From: Stereum hirsutum FP-91666 SS1 | Taxonomy: Eukaryota; Basidiomycota; Agaricomycetes; Russulales; Stereaceae | Reading direction: 5' to 3' | Assembly (NCBI RefSeq): GCF_000264905.1 | Contig: NW_006763135.1 | Coordinates: 909,179-973,178, forward strand | Length of the DNA stretch: 64,000 bases | Shown here: in pieces, positions 21,325 through 32,526 of the stretch | How positions within the stretch are numbered: the stretch's first letter is position 1 | Layout of the letters: the number at the start of each line of letters is the position of its first letter | Position numbers and translations under genes: made by a program | The notes under the pieces: generated by a model | The model's database searches: none | What the model saw: only the letters and a program-made list of their open reading frames with translations | What the model was told of the DNA's origin: nothing

Positions 21325-22220
21325 TCACGCGTCTATACTCTTCAGATACTCCCTCAACTTGTCTAAAGCTCTATATCGGTGAGAGATTTTGTTTTTCTCC
21401 TCTCCGTCCATTTCTGCGTATCTAGAAACACCGCATGTCACATTTCAACATCATGGCACAGTTTAGAAGGACAAGAAGAGAAATGAAAGTAACTCACGTC
21501 TTCCCCGTTTCCTCGGCCTCGAAGACAGGGTCCCACCCGAATTTTGCTGCTCCCCTGGCGGGAACAATCCGTCCGTTTGTTCTACCTTCGAATAATTTTA
21601 CTTCGGCTCCAGGTCCAGAGGAGTAGGCAAATGTGCAGAGGGCCCATGCAGCTTTGGAAGGAAATCCTGCGAGCATGTTGTTGAGTCCTTGTAGATCAAA
21701 AAAGGTAAGTATGAATACGGTGCAAGTTGAAGCGACATGGAAAGAGCAGACCTTCGTGCCCCAGATCTGCAAGGAACCATTTGATGTATGGACCGGGAAG
21801 TCCGTTCAACGCTTCAAAGCAAAGTGCAGTATCTTCCGTGATACATGGCCCACCAATCTTGGGGTGGAAATTTAATTTGATGTGAGTGCGAGACATCTGT
21901 GAAAGTAGTGTGGCGTCTTTACCAGTTCAGCTGCACGTTTACATTTCTCGATCGCCACTTCCTGTGTGGTTCCCTGGATTTCAGGCACTATACCATCGCA
22001 TAGGTGAGATTAATACATGTATGCGAGAGAATTTATATGCGAGAGAAATACGTACGATCCAGTGATTTTGACTCGATAGCAATAGGGTGGCCCGAGGAAA
22101 GAATTGCTTTCACCTCTCTCAGCTTGTTGGCGTTGCCGGTGACGAAAACTGTAAGTCTGTAAGCACTTGCACCCTGACTAAATCAAGTTGAGAATGTATA
22201 CCGAGCGGTTTGGTAGACAT
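21325..22220 (-). CDS. HAM1: Inosine triphosphate pyrophosphatase (ITPA/HAM1)
   Basis: Cytosolic house-cleaning enzyme that hydrolyses ITP, dITP and XTP to monophosphates and keeps deaminated purines out of nucleic acids. Six exons (22202-22220, 22056-22148, 21923-21987, 21752-21857, 21498-21687, 21325-21421) splice to 189 residues, the normal family length. Diagnostic segments are [12 protein letters not shown] (the nucleotide-binding start), [28 protein letters not shown], the [13 protein letters not shown] strand and the KFGWDPVF motif, ending with the SHR-type KISHRYRAL segment. Everything needed for catalysis is present. Confidence 0.96.
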
Positions 22221-22751
22221 GGTAGATTGGGGCGAAGAGAAACGTTGGTATGACTCGCGTTCGACGTCGAAAGGATACAGTGATGGCCGCCATACCTGTG
22301 GCACCATTTCGAGCTCCGATGACTCGTTGCTGATCCGGCCACAACCGAGTTTCCTATTCGGTCCTTCTTCGACGACGTCGTCGACGTCGCCACCGTCGTC
22401 CTCGGCTGTCCTCGGAACTTGCTCATTCTTGGCCCTAATTTTATCGCGTTTTCTTTCTGAAATATGTGTGACTATCCTTGCTATGATTGTATCCTTGGAC
22501 TTGATATCGCTAGTGAAGGTGCGTATATCGATTGCGCATACGTCCACGTCACCAATCATTCGACCGTACTATTCAACAGAACGGGGCAAATAAAGCCCAA
22601 TAATCGTACATGTTCAAACAGAAACAAGGAGTAGTCCTACAGATATCGTTGTGTTATCCAAATCGTCCACGTAAATGGGAAGAAATTCGAGCGGCTCAGT
22701 GCGTATCCACGGCGTACGTACCACCATCATTCGCCCTATACGCCATGCTTA
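22221..22751. other. Intergenic, ITPA promoter side
   Basis: Promoter of ITPA and the 3' flank of the zinc-finger gene, both on the minus strand. A short CGACGTCGTCGACGTCG palindromic run near 22374 is the only notable sequence. Confidence 0.35.
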
Positions 22752-24677
22752 TTACCTTCCAGGCCTCCGCTTCTTGTTCTCCTGCGCCTCGCAACTCTCC
22801 TTCTTATGCCTCTTTAGCGCGTCCCCCCTACTGAGAACCGCATCGCATTTATCGCACGCCACTGGAGCATCGTAGAACTTGACATGGCGAGCAAGGTCCT
22901 TGTGGTGCGTGAAATATCTGCGGCATTCTTGGCCGCTTCTGTCGCGATGGTCCCGCTCTAAGCACGGGAACCTCCACTCCCAGAAGCCTGTTCTCTCGTC
23001 TTGTATTTCGACCATGGTGTATCCATCCTCGGTCTTCTGTTCAAGACCCTCCACCCACGTCCCAGTCAAATCGACATCCATCACTCCCTCTTGCCCCATC
23101 TCCGCACGCTGAACAGCCCTGGAGTCACTCTCGCTATCGGAGGTACTGTCCTCTGTACCGTTCTCTTCGAGGCTCTCCTTCCTGGACGGGGCGATAGTCT
23201 TCGGACGGGTCGAATGGGCTGTGGGCCCAGGGGTAGTAGTGGTGGTCGTGTCATAGACGTTGTTGTTCCCCCCGTTGGCGCGCCGTCTCCTGTCGGCTGG
23301 ACCGGTCTTCTTCACGACCTCGTCGTCGGAGAACTCGTCGTCAATCCCAGTCGCGTGGTGCACCTGCCGCCCGTTGCGCTTCCGCTTGTATCCCGTGCCC
23401 GGCGCAGCAGCGGCCATCTCATCGCTCTCCTCTGCCACCGTCTCCTCTCTCTGCACTTCCACCCTCTTAGCCTCTCGACCTCGCGCTCTCTCCGCCTCAG
23501 CTTCTCCCTCGAATGGTGGATCGCCTCGCATCTCCGCAGGAGGACCGTCCACACTCAGACTATTGTCGGGAATGGAAATCGGCGTGAGTGCGAGCTCGGC
23601 TCCATCATCGTCACCGAAGTCAGAGTGGATAGTCGTAGTAGGCGTGATGGGGGAGGGAATTGCCCAGGAGTCTATGCCAGGGATGCAGGCAGCGTATCTG
23701 TCGTCGACGGCGGGGTGTCCCGTATCCGTTGGACACACGCAATCGCCCGTGTAGAGGAGGTTGTGTATTCCGCCGCGGTTGGGAGCGAAGAGCAGAGAAT
23801 ACGTTCCCTCGTCCAAGTCGCGCTCTTGATACTCCATCAAAATCTCCACGTCCGGCACAATAGCATTCGTATCGCTTGAAGAGTAGGGGTGGGGTGGAGC
23901 AACGCCATTCGTTGAGGCGTCGGTGTTGGAGGGTGCAGACGGTGCGATGGGGACATCGGGCATCGAAGTCGGGAAATGACCCTAGGTGCATGGTATGAGG
24001 TGAGTTGCTTGCCTTCAATACTTTGTGGCTACGGGTGCTCACCAGTGGGACACCATCATTTCGCGTCCCCCTGCCAGAATAGGCAGTCGAGGCTGTGTCG
24101 CCATCTGCCTCATCGAGGAAAGAGTAGGATGGGTTCGCATTGCTAATCGCGAGGGTGGGTGCAAGTGTGGGCAGTTCCCAGGGAGAAGAGTCGTCGAGGG
24201 AGGCCGAGAAGAGATTGAGGTGGTCGAGGACCTGGGAGCCATTGGAGGGCACTGGTGCCTCGACGCTTTGTGCGTCGCCAAGCGGGGTGGCACCCTCGGT
24301 GGACTCAAGCCTAGCACCGTCCTGTGTCGGGTAGTAGTGAAGGTGAGCACACCTCTCCGATAGTTTGGCAGTAGTAGGAAAGGCCTCACGAGTGCAGAAG
24401 GGTCAGTGGGTGCGAGCACCCCTCCATGGTCGGGGGTGCGGCCCACTACTCCGTGGAGCAGCATCTCGTGGGTGAGCAATAGTCTCGCTTGAGGTTGCTC
24501 TTGACCTTGTTCCTGTTGGGGTTGGTCGTTTGGGCTGTACGCAGAAGGAATTAGGGGCCGCAGGGATGTCTGGTTGTGCCCAGAATGGACATACCAAGCG
24601 GGCATGGTGGCGCCCAATACAATGATCTCATCATCTTCGGCTTCAATCCTTCTCGTGTCGGACGAGCTACTTGCCAT
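22752..24677 (-). CDS. Atypical Cys/His zinc-finger protein, cluster member 1
   Basis: Four exons (24595-24677, 24390-24534, 24043-24321, 22752-23981) give 578 residues. The first 480 are disordered and acidic with a basic KRKRNGRQ patch. The C-terminal 90 residues form a Cys/His module: a GTWVEGL lead, FPCLERDHRDRSGQEC, the KDLARHVKF helix, then a cleaner CDKC-x12-H-x5-C finger (SRGDALKRH). Residues after it are basic. The same module, including GTW, PC..RDH, EC and CD.C, recurs in the gene at 26626-27429, so these are paralogues. Likely a nuclear DNA- or RNA-binding protein; the target is unknown. Confidence 0.8.
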
Positions 24678-25184
24678 GTCGTGATTGTGTGCGAGTGCTG
24701 CCGTTATAGGCTGGATGTTGACGTGTTAGAGCTGTGGGTGCTGGTGTGGTCACTGGCGACTGTGGGAGTCCAATGTTACGACGCGTCCGGGACGCTTCGG
24801 CGTTATGTAAATGCCTCGAGTTTGCACTTGTGTATCCTGACCTCGGTTCAATGAGGCTGTGTTTGCGTCTATTTCTCCCAATTTCGATGTTGTCCACAAT
24901 CCAGGTATCCCGGTTTAGGTGTGTCGGTTAGTTTTGTGCTGATATCTACATGTTATACAGGTCATTGGGCCGATATCCGTCGTTTTTGTCCATATACTTC
25001 GCACGCCCCCATGTATTACTCAATCCATCAAACTTCGCACGAATAATATTATTTCACTCCATACAATCCGTTGAAGAGCTCGCATGAAGTCAGTACGTTC
25101 ATCCACACCCATTTGCTTCCGTTTGCACGGATTCAAATGTATATCACATGGTGAGCGTATTATGCTACGAAGTCACTGTCATCC
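24678..25184. other. Intergenic
   Basis: Promoter of the zinc-finger gene and the 3' flank of the next minus-strand gene. No gene or repeat seen. Confidence 0.35.
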
Positions 25185-26048
25185 TTATTGACCACAACAG
25201 TTGTCTCCACAGATTATACACCTCTTACTATACCACACGTCACTACTACGCTCAACATTCGTCCACCGTATTCTCCTCTTCTTGTCCATCGCCAGGCCGC
25301 CTGTCCTTTTCCAATCGCAACTGTCTAGGTGCAGTTGCAACTCGTAAACGTTCTTGGCCCTTCGCTTACACATTTCGCATCGTGTATCGATTGTGCTGAA
25401 CTCGGCCCAAAGTTCACTCTCCTGTTCTGCTGTGTACCCCGGAAATGTTTCTCTGTGGTAGTCGATGAGGGAATTTATCCACCACAGGATCTCCCTAGGT
25501 GTCGCCTTTGGCGTCTCCCTGGGCGTCTCCTTGGGCGTCGGTGGCGTGGTTCCTTCCTCCTCAGTCGTTGCCCATACAATGGATCCATCCGCCGCCTTGG
25601 TATAATAATCTTCAAGGGGTCTGGGTCCCTGTTGGAGTTGTGGTGGATGTGCTGGATGGTCATCTCCATTCGGGGTGTAGATGGTGCGACCTCTGATTTG
25701 TGTGCGATCGAAGGGGTAATTCGCCTTGGGGTCCCGCACGCGACTTTCGGGAGGCACGACTTGGAATCTTGGATTTTTGGCGGCATCAATCCAACCTGGC
25801 TCCGTCTCTTTCAAGTCACCAGGACCCATCTCGATGATAGAGCCAGGCTCGATGGAGGATTTGTTGGTTTGGATTGCGTCGTGGGAGTCAGGCTCGACGG
25901 AGGGGTTATTACGTTCGTTTGGGTTGAGGGATTTAGGCTCGGCGGAAGGGTGGTTGCATTCATTCGTGTGGAGGGCCTCAGGCTCCTCTGTGCAGGAATA
26001 GTTGTCTTCGACCCCGTCGAGGGATAAATGCGAAGGGCTTCGTGTCAT
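25185..26048 (-). CDS. Cys-rich protein with imperfect N-terminal repeats, cluster member 2
   Basis: Single exon, 287 residues. Residues about 25-75 hold imperfect repeats built on PSxEPxS and NPNERN units. The middle is Pro/Thr-rich (TPKETPRETPKATPRE). The C-terminal 80 residues are folded and Cys-rich: CEMCKRRAKNVYELQLHL-x3-C, an incomplete C2H2/C2HC-like finger, and a final CIICGDNCCG. A TATA box at 26113-26119 lies 65 bases upstream. The CKR...L..H...C pattern resembles the fragmentary gene at 27950-28540. Function unknown; probably nuclear, by analogy with its zinc-finger neighbours. Confidence 0.7.
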   Translation of the reverse strand: MTRSPSHLSLDGVEDNYSCTEEPEALHTNECNHPSAEPKSLNPNERNNPSVEPDSHDAIQTNKSSIEPGSIIEMGPGDLKETEPGWIDAAKNPRFQVVPPESRVRDPKANYPFDRTQIRGRTIYTPNGDDHPAHPPQLQQGPRPLEDYYTKAADGSIVWATTEEEGTTPPTPKETPRETPKATPREILWWINSLIDYHRETFPGYTAEQESELWAEFSTIDTRCEMCKRRAKNVYELQLHLDSCDWKRTGGLAMDKKRRIRWTNVERSSDVWYSKRCIICGDNCCGQ

Positions 26049-26625
26049 GGTGGGGGGCGGGATGAAGGTGCGTGGCGGGCGGTTGGGTTTCCTTTTTCGT
26101 TGCTGACGTGCTTTTTATACTCGGGGACTAGCACGAGACACAACGCTTATACCCGTATCCGTGTTTTCAACATCCCCGTGGCCTGTGTCTGTGTTTGACT
26201 CGAAACCAATTTGTGGTTCGAGCTTCGCGTCGACCCTCGCGACGCGCACGAGAACGCGTTTATTTGTCATCGAGTCACATGCCTTACCGTGTTGTTGTTT
26301 CCTACCTTCCTTATGCGGAAGACTCTTTAATGCGCCACCTATCTCATCGTAACGATCGGCGGTTTATTCGGACGGGTCTCGGGTTCGTTGTCGTATCCAA
26401 CGTATCCCCTATTGCAAAGATAACGAACAACAGGTGTCTGTGTTTGAAGTAAGCAAATTGCATCATTATTATTCAAGAAAGACACAAGTTGATAGCCACG
26501 CCCGCCACATCAATTTCTAGAGAAGACAAGAACATGTCAGGATTTCTAAGGTCAAACAGTTCGCAGAAGAAAGAAACAAAACATTTATGGACTACCCGTA
26601 CTGAGCTCAAACGTACGTTCCGCAC
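26049..26625 (-). promoter_or_regulatory. Intergenic with TATA box for cluster member 2
   Basis: TATAAAA on the minus strand (complement of 26113-26119) is well placed for the gene starting at 26048. The remainder is the 3' flank of cluster member 3; no ORF is supported. Confidence 0.5.
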
Positions 26626-27429
26626 CTATCCCCTCCTCCGCCGCAGCTTTTTCTGTTTCTGGACTCCGCAGGCCTCGCGTTGGTGGCGAAGCAAAGCATC
26701 ATCCCGACTGAGGGAGGAGCCGCAGTTGTCGCAGACCACCCTTTCCTTGTAGGTCTCGATGTGGCGAACAAGGTCCCTTTGCTGGGCATAATGCTTGCGG
26801 CATTCTTCGCCTTTGTTGCTGCGATGGTCTCGTTGCCGGCATGGGTACCTCCATCCCTCCTCTCCGCGCTTTCCATTCTCTATAAAGACAGTTAGGTAGC
26901 CGAGTGGGTCTGGACTTTGTATCAATCCGTCAATCCATGTCCCGGAGGTGTCGACGTTCACAGGTTCTGCATGCCCTGACTGGGGATTCGAAGGGACTTC
27001 GAGGTCACTTTCGTCGCCGGCATCGGAATATTCCCATTCATCGACGGCCTCGTATCCCGTTGATTCCTCGGTCAGGACTTCGGCCTGACTTTGTGCGCTT
27101 CCGTCAACTGGAGTGGGTCCATCGAGCACAAGGCGTGGAGCAACTATGTCGACGGAGCCGCCTCGTTTGCTAGCAGAGCTCATTAGTGCAGAGTCGGATC
27201 CTGATGTGTCGCTTGGACCATCTTGTAGGATGAGGGTATTGCTCGTCCCCGTGGGTGGCATGGGGTTGTTGTTGACACAAAGTGGGAGCGGAGAGGGAGC
27301 GAACCGATCGGTGTCGGGCGTGTCGTCGCGCACGCTGCTCATAGGGTATTTGACAAGCCCGGGACCCTCGTCGTAGTCCATATACCAAGGCTCTTTGGTT
27401 CCCTCCAAATGGTCGAATTGACCATCCAT
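26626..27429 (-). CDS. Atypical Cys/His zinc-finger protein, cluster member 3
   Basis: Single exon, 267 residues. The N-terminal 165 residues are disordered and acidic. The C-terminus has the same module as the gene at 22752-24677: GTWIDGL, YPCRQRDHR, GEECRKHY, RDLVRHIE, then CDNC-x12-H-x5-C (SRDDALLRH) and a basic KKLRRRRG end. The spacing of the second finger is identical in both proteins. A strong TATA box (27532-27539, minus strand) lies 105 bases before the ATG. It is a shorter paralogue that has lost or never had the first three exons. Nucleic-acid binding is likely, not shown. Confidence 0.8.
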   Translation of the reverse strand: MDGQFDHLEGTKEPWYMDYDEGPGLVKYPMSSVRDDTPDTDRFAPSPLPLCVNNNPMPPTGTSNTLILQDGPSDTSGSDSALMSSASKRGGSVDIVAPRLVLDGPTPVDGSAQSQAEVLTEESTGYEAVDEWEYSDAGDESDLEVPSNPQSGHAEPVNVDTSGTWIDGLIQSPDPLGYLTVFIENGKRGEEGWRYPCRQRDHRSNKGEECRKHYAQQRDLVRHIETYKERVVCDNCGSSLSRDDALLRHQREACGVQKQKKLRRRRG

Positions 27430-27949
27430 AGTGTCGCAGAGGCGGTGCTGATGTTGTGAGGTCGTTCAGATGGTGGGGAGTAGACGGGGGTGTGATGGGA
27501 GCGATGAAGTCGAGTCGAAGTTGGGCGCCCTCTTATATAGGGCTGGCAGAAGCGCGGATCGGATAAGGCCGTGCCATCCATTACTAACACAGTGCCGTGT
27601 CCGTTCTTTGTTCTTTGTGCCACGATTGGATCCGGCGCGCCGCGAAATTTTCATGGCGACCATGACGACCGCCACCGCCACCGTGCCCGACGCCCGCGTG
27701 TCCAAGTTGGCACGGCTCCCTTTGTTCGGAGGTCTGCCTGACACGTTTGCGTGGCGTTGCTACTGGGTCACCTCGGCGTGTCATAGATCCATTAGAGTAC
27801 GTGTAGCCGTCGAGCGGTGTGTCCACTCCGTCTTCGAAAATTATATTATCCCAGCGGCGCTGATATTCACTTCAACAGGTTTCTTGGATGGATCCTTCTG
27901 CACTCCCTCGCACAATACAGGTGCCACGACTGCCTGCGTCACTCAACCT
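27430..27949 (-). promoter_or_regulatory. Promoter of cluster member 3
   Basis: TATATAAG on the minus strand at 27532-27539. Upstream sequence to 27949 contains overlapping short ORFs in several frames but no supported gene. Confidence 0.5.
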
Positions 27950-28540
27950 TCAGCTACACTCTCCCTGTGGGCGCATCCACCGAACCAACCCGATATTCTC
28001 ATCTTTCACTTCAAAAACTCCATTCAGCTCACATCCCGCTAGCTCTATATGGGCCGACAACTTGTCTATATCACCGAAGATCCTCTTACAGAACTCCCAG
28101 TATATTGGGACGCGACGATTATCTGCCAACGGCACTGGACCCTCTGCCTTGCGTACAACTTCGCCCTTCCTCGCTTGGTCCTCCATAACCCATCGCCGAA
28201 GTGAGATCTCTTTCGTTTCATAGCCGATGTATGAATGCCGGAGCTGCCGCCGCAAGATGGTGGGAGGATTGTGTCGATGTATCTTGGTATGTCGTCCGTC
28301 TGAATGGTATTCGGAACACAAGTATAACTGTAATATCCTTGGTTGTCGTATTGATTATAGGCTAGAATTGGCATATCGTGGTTGGTCGTCGCGGGAGGTG
28401 CAAGGCGGACACCGTATCTGGACCTGCTGGAGTACGTATCGCTCGGTCCGACTTGCGGGGAGAACGGATGCTTCAGTTTCGGAGCGGTGGGGTCGTGGTT
28501 AGACACCAGATCGCCTTTGCGTGGATGGTCCGCGTAAGGC
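27950..28540 (-). CDS. Possible Cys/His-rich relative of the cluster; model incomplete
   Basis: Two overlapping minus-strand frames look coding. The upstream frame (to about 28325) is Pro/Ser/Tyr-rich. The downstream frame ends at 27950 and contains IPIYWEFCKR-type sequence followed by DKLSAHIELAGC, like the CKR...L.LHL..C finger of cluster member 2. A frame-switching intron is expected near 28250-28325; a GTTCCG donor at about 28317 with an acceptor at GCGGCAG fits the phase but is weak. No ATG is found in frame at the 5' end, so the first exon is missing or the gene is decayed. Coordinates are approximate. Confidence 0.35.
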
Positions 28541-29599
28541 ACGCTCGGATGAGCTCCTAGGCTGGAGTCGTACCGTCATTCATTAGGGCAGACATCCCGA
28601 GGTTTGTGTTCTGAGCGCCATGTTCGGCCTTGATAGGAGAACGCTTTATGGTTGGAGTACGAGTGAGCTGCATGATTTGTCACAGCGAGGCCTGGAAGAA
28701 GATGGAGAGGCCCCAACTCGTAGATGGTCGCTAGTTTCTTTGAGCAGGCTACGAGTCGCCTTTTTGACACCATGTCTACCATAAATAATCTTTGTTATCC
28801 TTCCCCCGATGTCCATGGAATTGCCCCATTATTACTGACACAGTCACACACTCCAATCAAAGAAATGCCAACATCCAAATCAAACGCTTCGACATAAATC
28901 ATCGTTCTGTCTACGTTGTACAACAAGTACCTTATCGTGTGTCGTACTTTCTCAAACTCATCCAAAGCAAAGCGTTCCTGGCATGCCGAATTGCATCGTG
29001 CACATTTGCACGTCTGCGCCACACCCTCCTATCAGTTTGAAGTACTAATTCATCAGGCACGCCGATTACTTTGGGTGTCCATATCGTATAATATTGCCTT
29101 GCGATTCTACGTCTGACTTGGTAGGATGCTGTGCTCAAGCTACCTATAAGTACTGAGGACGTTCGCCACAGTGGCACCGTGCAAAAGGAACGGAAGGAGA
29201 TCATCTCCCGCGACGTCCCGAGTGCGCTCTGAGTGAGCTCATTTGGCGCACGTTTGCTTTTCAGCACGACGCTAGCCTATGCTATTGCACTTTCAATTGG
29301 ACTCCCGTCACAAATAGTGTCGGTGTCTGTCTTTGCTATCCTCCTTTATCTGCTCAAAATTTACCTCCATCCTATCTCGGCTTGAAATTGCCTGAAATGA
29401 TATGTCCTATCGAATCGAGGCTATTATTACGGTCCTCCGATACCTAGATTGCATGTGGAGATCACAAGACCGCGTTCCTTGTGGTCCTTATAATCAACTT
29501 CAATTATGCCTATCTTCTTTCAGGAGGCTCTCACCCGCTCCTTCCGGCCCTTCCACCATCCCGCTCGCACCAGCGTGAAGGAGTCGTCGTCGCCTCACA
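28541..29599. other. Intergenic, about 1 kb
   Basis: Nothing supported. A 68-codon minus frame (28576-28782) starts with ATG and could be a lost first exon of the fragment below it, but no splice joins it in frame. The last 150 bases are the ATG22 5' leader and promoter. Confidence 0.35.
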
Positions 29600-32300
29600 A
29601 TGTCTAGGACTCTACCTCCCGAGAACCCTCTGCCAACTACAGAGCCGGAGCCGGTCTACGCGGATGATAAGAATGGGCATGTCCTTGACGAGGATATTCC
29701 TGTGGTCATGCCGTTGAGTGACGATGAACCAATTGTGACGAGGAGGGAGCTTTGGAGTTATTATCGTGCGTCTCTTTTCTTCGTTTATACTTGTGCGTTC
29801 AGGTCGTCCTGACTCCTTCCCATGATTTGCAGTGTACTACAACGGTGACAATGTACGTGATGTCAACTAGTCTTCTAAGCGTTATGTTGACAAGTATACC
29901 ATGTAGGGTGTCGGTCCTAATGGTATGCCCACGTTCCTCTCGAGGTAGAGGCATTTCCGCTTACGGGTCGCCATGTATCATTTTAGGCTACTCTATGACC
30001 CTCTTCCAATCTCTCGCCAATGCCGCTGGTTATGATCCTGTCCGTGGTGTGGGTACATCTTGCAGCGACGCAGACGCATCTGGGCAGTGTGTTCTACCAT
30101 GGGGAAGCGGCACCAAGTCTGTTAGCTCAGTTGTTCTTGTCGCCAATGGCGTCAGTTTCGCTGTACGTCGCTTTCCTTCGGTCACCCCCTCCGTCGTTCT
30201 TTCTCCTGCAGTCCAAAAGCTGCTGTTCAGAGTCGGAATTGTCGTCTAATGTATGTGGCGATGGCAACCAGGTCATGACCGCCATCTTTACGACCCTGGG
30301 CTCAGCCGGAGACTACGGCACATTCGGTCGTTGGCTCCTTCTCATCATCACCGTAATTTGTTGGGCAGCTCAGTTCGCCAGTATGGCCCTCACCTGTACG
30401 TTTTACCATCACTTCTACTCATTTCTCTATCTTTACTAAATTGTTTGACTGCTATCAATAGCATCGACACGATGGGGTGCAGCCATGGCCTTGTATATGG
30501 TTGGTTTTATCTCTTACGGCGCGACGCTCGTCTTCTACGCCGCCGTCTTCCCTCGTCTCGCGCGTAATACGCCACATGCGAGACAGTTGAAGGAAAAGTA
30601 CGAAAACGGAGATATTTCTGCGGAGGTGTATGAGCAGGAGGAGAGTTTGGAGAAGAACAGGATCTCCAACATGAGCACGGTACGTTGTCCAACCCATCCT
30701 CGATCTCGGTCCCCTCTATTGTATACGGTGGAGAGGAGAAATTGAAACACTAATGTAATAACTGATCCTCTGGGTGTGTTTGACATTATGTAGATGCACA
30801 GCAATATCGGTTACATCTGTACTCTGGCGCTGAACCTGTCACTCTTGCTCCCTCTGGCCGACAACCCGAAGGTAGACAACTACGTTATCGTCCTGTGCGT
30901 TATTTACTTTCTTCAGGGGCTCCTTATATCTTCGCGTACTGAACACTGTCTCTCACTCTGACAGAACGAACATATACTGGGTCATTCTTGGTATCTGGTG
31001 GTGTAAGTTCCCTTCACTATTTCTACGAAGCACGAACCTCGAATCTGACTGTACGTGTGTGTATAGTCATCTATCAGCAGCCTCGGCCTGGACCTGCCCT
31101 ACCCAAGGGAGAAAACTACGTTACCGTGGGCTGGAAGCAGATCTGGATCGCCCTCAAGCAGTATAAGAAGCTTCCCTACACCTTCATCTACCTCTTCTCC
31201 TTCTTCTTGCTCGCGGATGTGAGTCTTCTCTACCAGATTGCCTGCCTATACCATACTGTTTGCTGATTTTTTTCGATCCGTTATTGTGTCGTGGTATCTG
31301 TGACTGCAGGGCCTCAACACAACCGGAACGCTCATATCAATCTGCCAGAATGACAAGTTCAACTTCTCATTCCTCACGAACACCTATATCGGTCTTGCAC
31401 AGGCTGTCACGTCTACCATTAGGTCCGTATTCCTTTCTCTTACATTACATCGACCATGTCACGACGTCTAACATTTGTCAATTTGTGTGGCGTGTGGCGT
31501 GCAGCACCCTCGGGTTCTGGTATATCCAGAGATACTGGAAAATCAGCACGAAGAAGATGGTGCGTTTTGTGCATCTTTTCGCGATTCTGCCCAGCGATCA
31601 CTGACTTTGGTCCTGCGATATTGTGTTGTAGTTCGTCGTGACGAACGTCGTTACGATCCTCATCCCGCTATGGGGTATGATCGGGATTTGGACTCAGAAG
31701 TTCGGGCAAGTTCTTTCCTACCTTTTCTCCAGATGTAGGTTCTGACAGAGTTCTGTGCTGCAGATTCCACAACGCATGGGAGTTCTGGTGTGTAAAGGTC
31801 ACTGGAATGGTACAATAGTACACACGAACTGAAGGCGAGAATTTATTTTCCAGGGCATACAATGTCGTCTTCGGTCTTTTCCAAGCACCTTACTATGCCT
31901 TCTCTCAAACGATGATGGCTGAACTCACACCGCCCGGCTTCGACAACATGGTACGCATCTCCTTTATCCCCTCGCTTGCTCATACAATACATTTTCACGC
32001 TCACACTGACTCCGCACACAGTTTTTCGGTCTCTTCGGTCTCTCCAACCGCGCCTCATCCATGATTGGCCCCAACGTCATCCAAGCCATCATCGACAACT
32101 CCGGCGACAACTGGAAAGGTTTCCCCTTCCTGTTTGCTCTATGCACTGCTGCGAGTATCGTCATCTGGTTCGGCGTGGACGTAGAGAAGGGCAGAAGGGC
32201 GGCTGTCAGGTGGTCGGAGGAGCAGAGGGGAGCTTACAAGGCTAGGGCTGAGAAAGCGGGACAGATCGAGGGAGCAGATGCGAAGTTGAAGGATATTTAG
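29600..32300 (+). CDS. ATG22: ATG22-like vacuolar amino-acid exporter
   Basis: Polytopic MFS-related protein that in yeast releases amino acids from the vacuole after autophagic breakdown. Fifteen exons splice to 550 residues: 29600-29765, 29833-29852, 29907-29922, 29987-30162, 30272-30395, 30462-30679, 30794-30894, 30965-31002, 31067-31218, 31310-31422, 31505-31559, 31632-31705, 31764-31787, 31854-31950, 32022-32300. All phases agree. Family marks are TRRELWSYYLYYNGDNG near the start, NGVSFAVMTAIFTTLGS, the GDYGTFGRWLL helix, the PEKGENY/PALPKG loop, and GLFGLSNRASSMIGPN near the end. Exons two, three and thirteen are 16-24 bases. The intron after exon twelve starts GCAAGT, a GC-AG intron. 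Confidence 0.95.
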
Positions 32301-32526
32301 AGGACGGTGTGCGGGCAGGGTTGAGTTTGTTTATTATTCCTTTGGCTGTATGGTTTCGTGGCGTCTTTTTTGAGACGTCTTGGGTTATGAATTTCACGAT
32401 GATTCCGTTCGGGAATATGCTGACAACTGGTTTAGCTCCGAATACATGTATATGTTGGTGAGTGCAACGAGGTAAGTATAAGTGAATGCACCTAAGAAGG
32501 AACAGCGCTATGAATGATGTACAATA

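Noticed and set aside
23001..23879. 292-codon plus-strand ORF across the zinc-finger gene
   Set aside because: Antisense shadow of the minus-strand coding exon; no motifs of its own.
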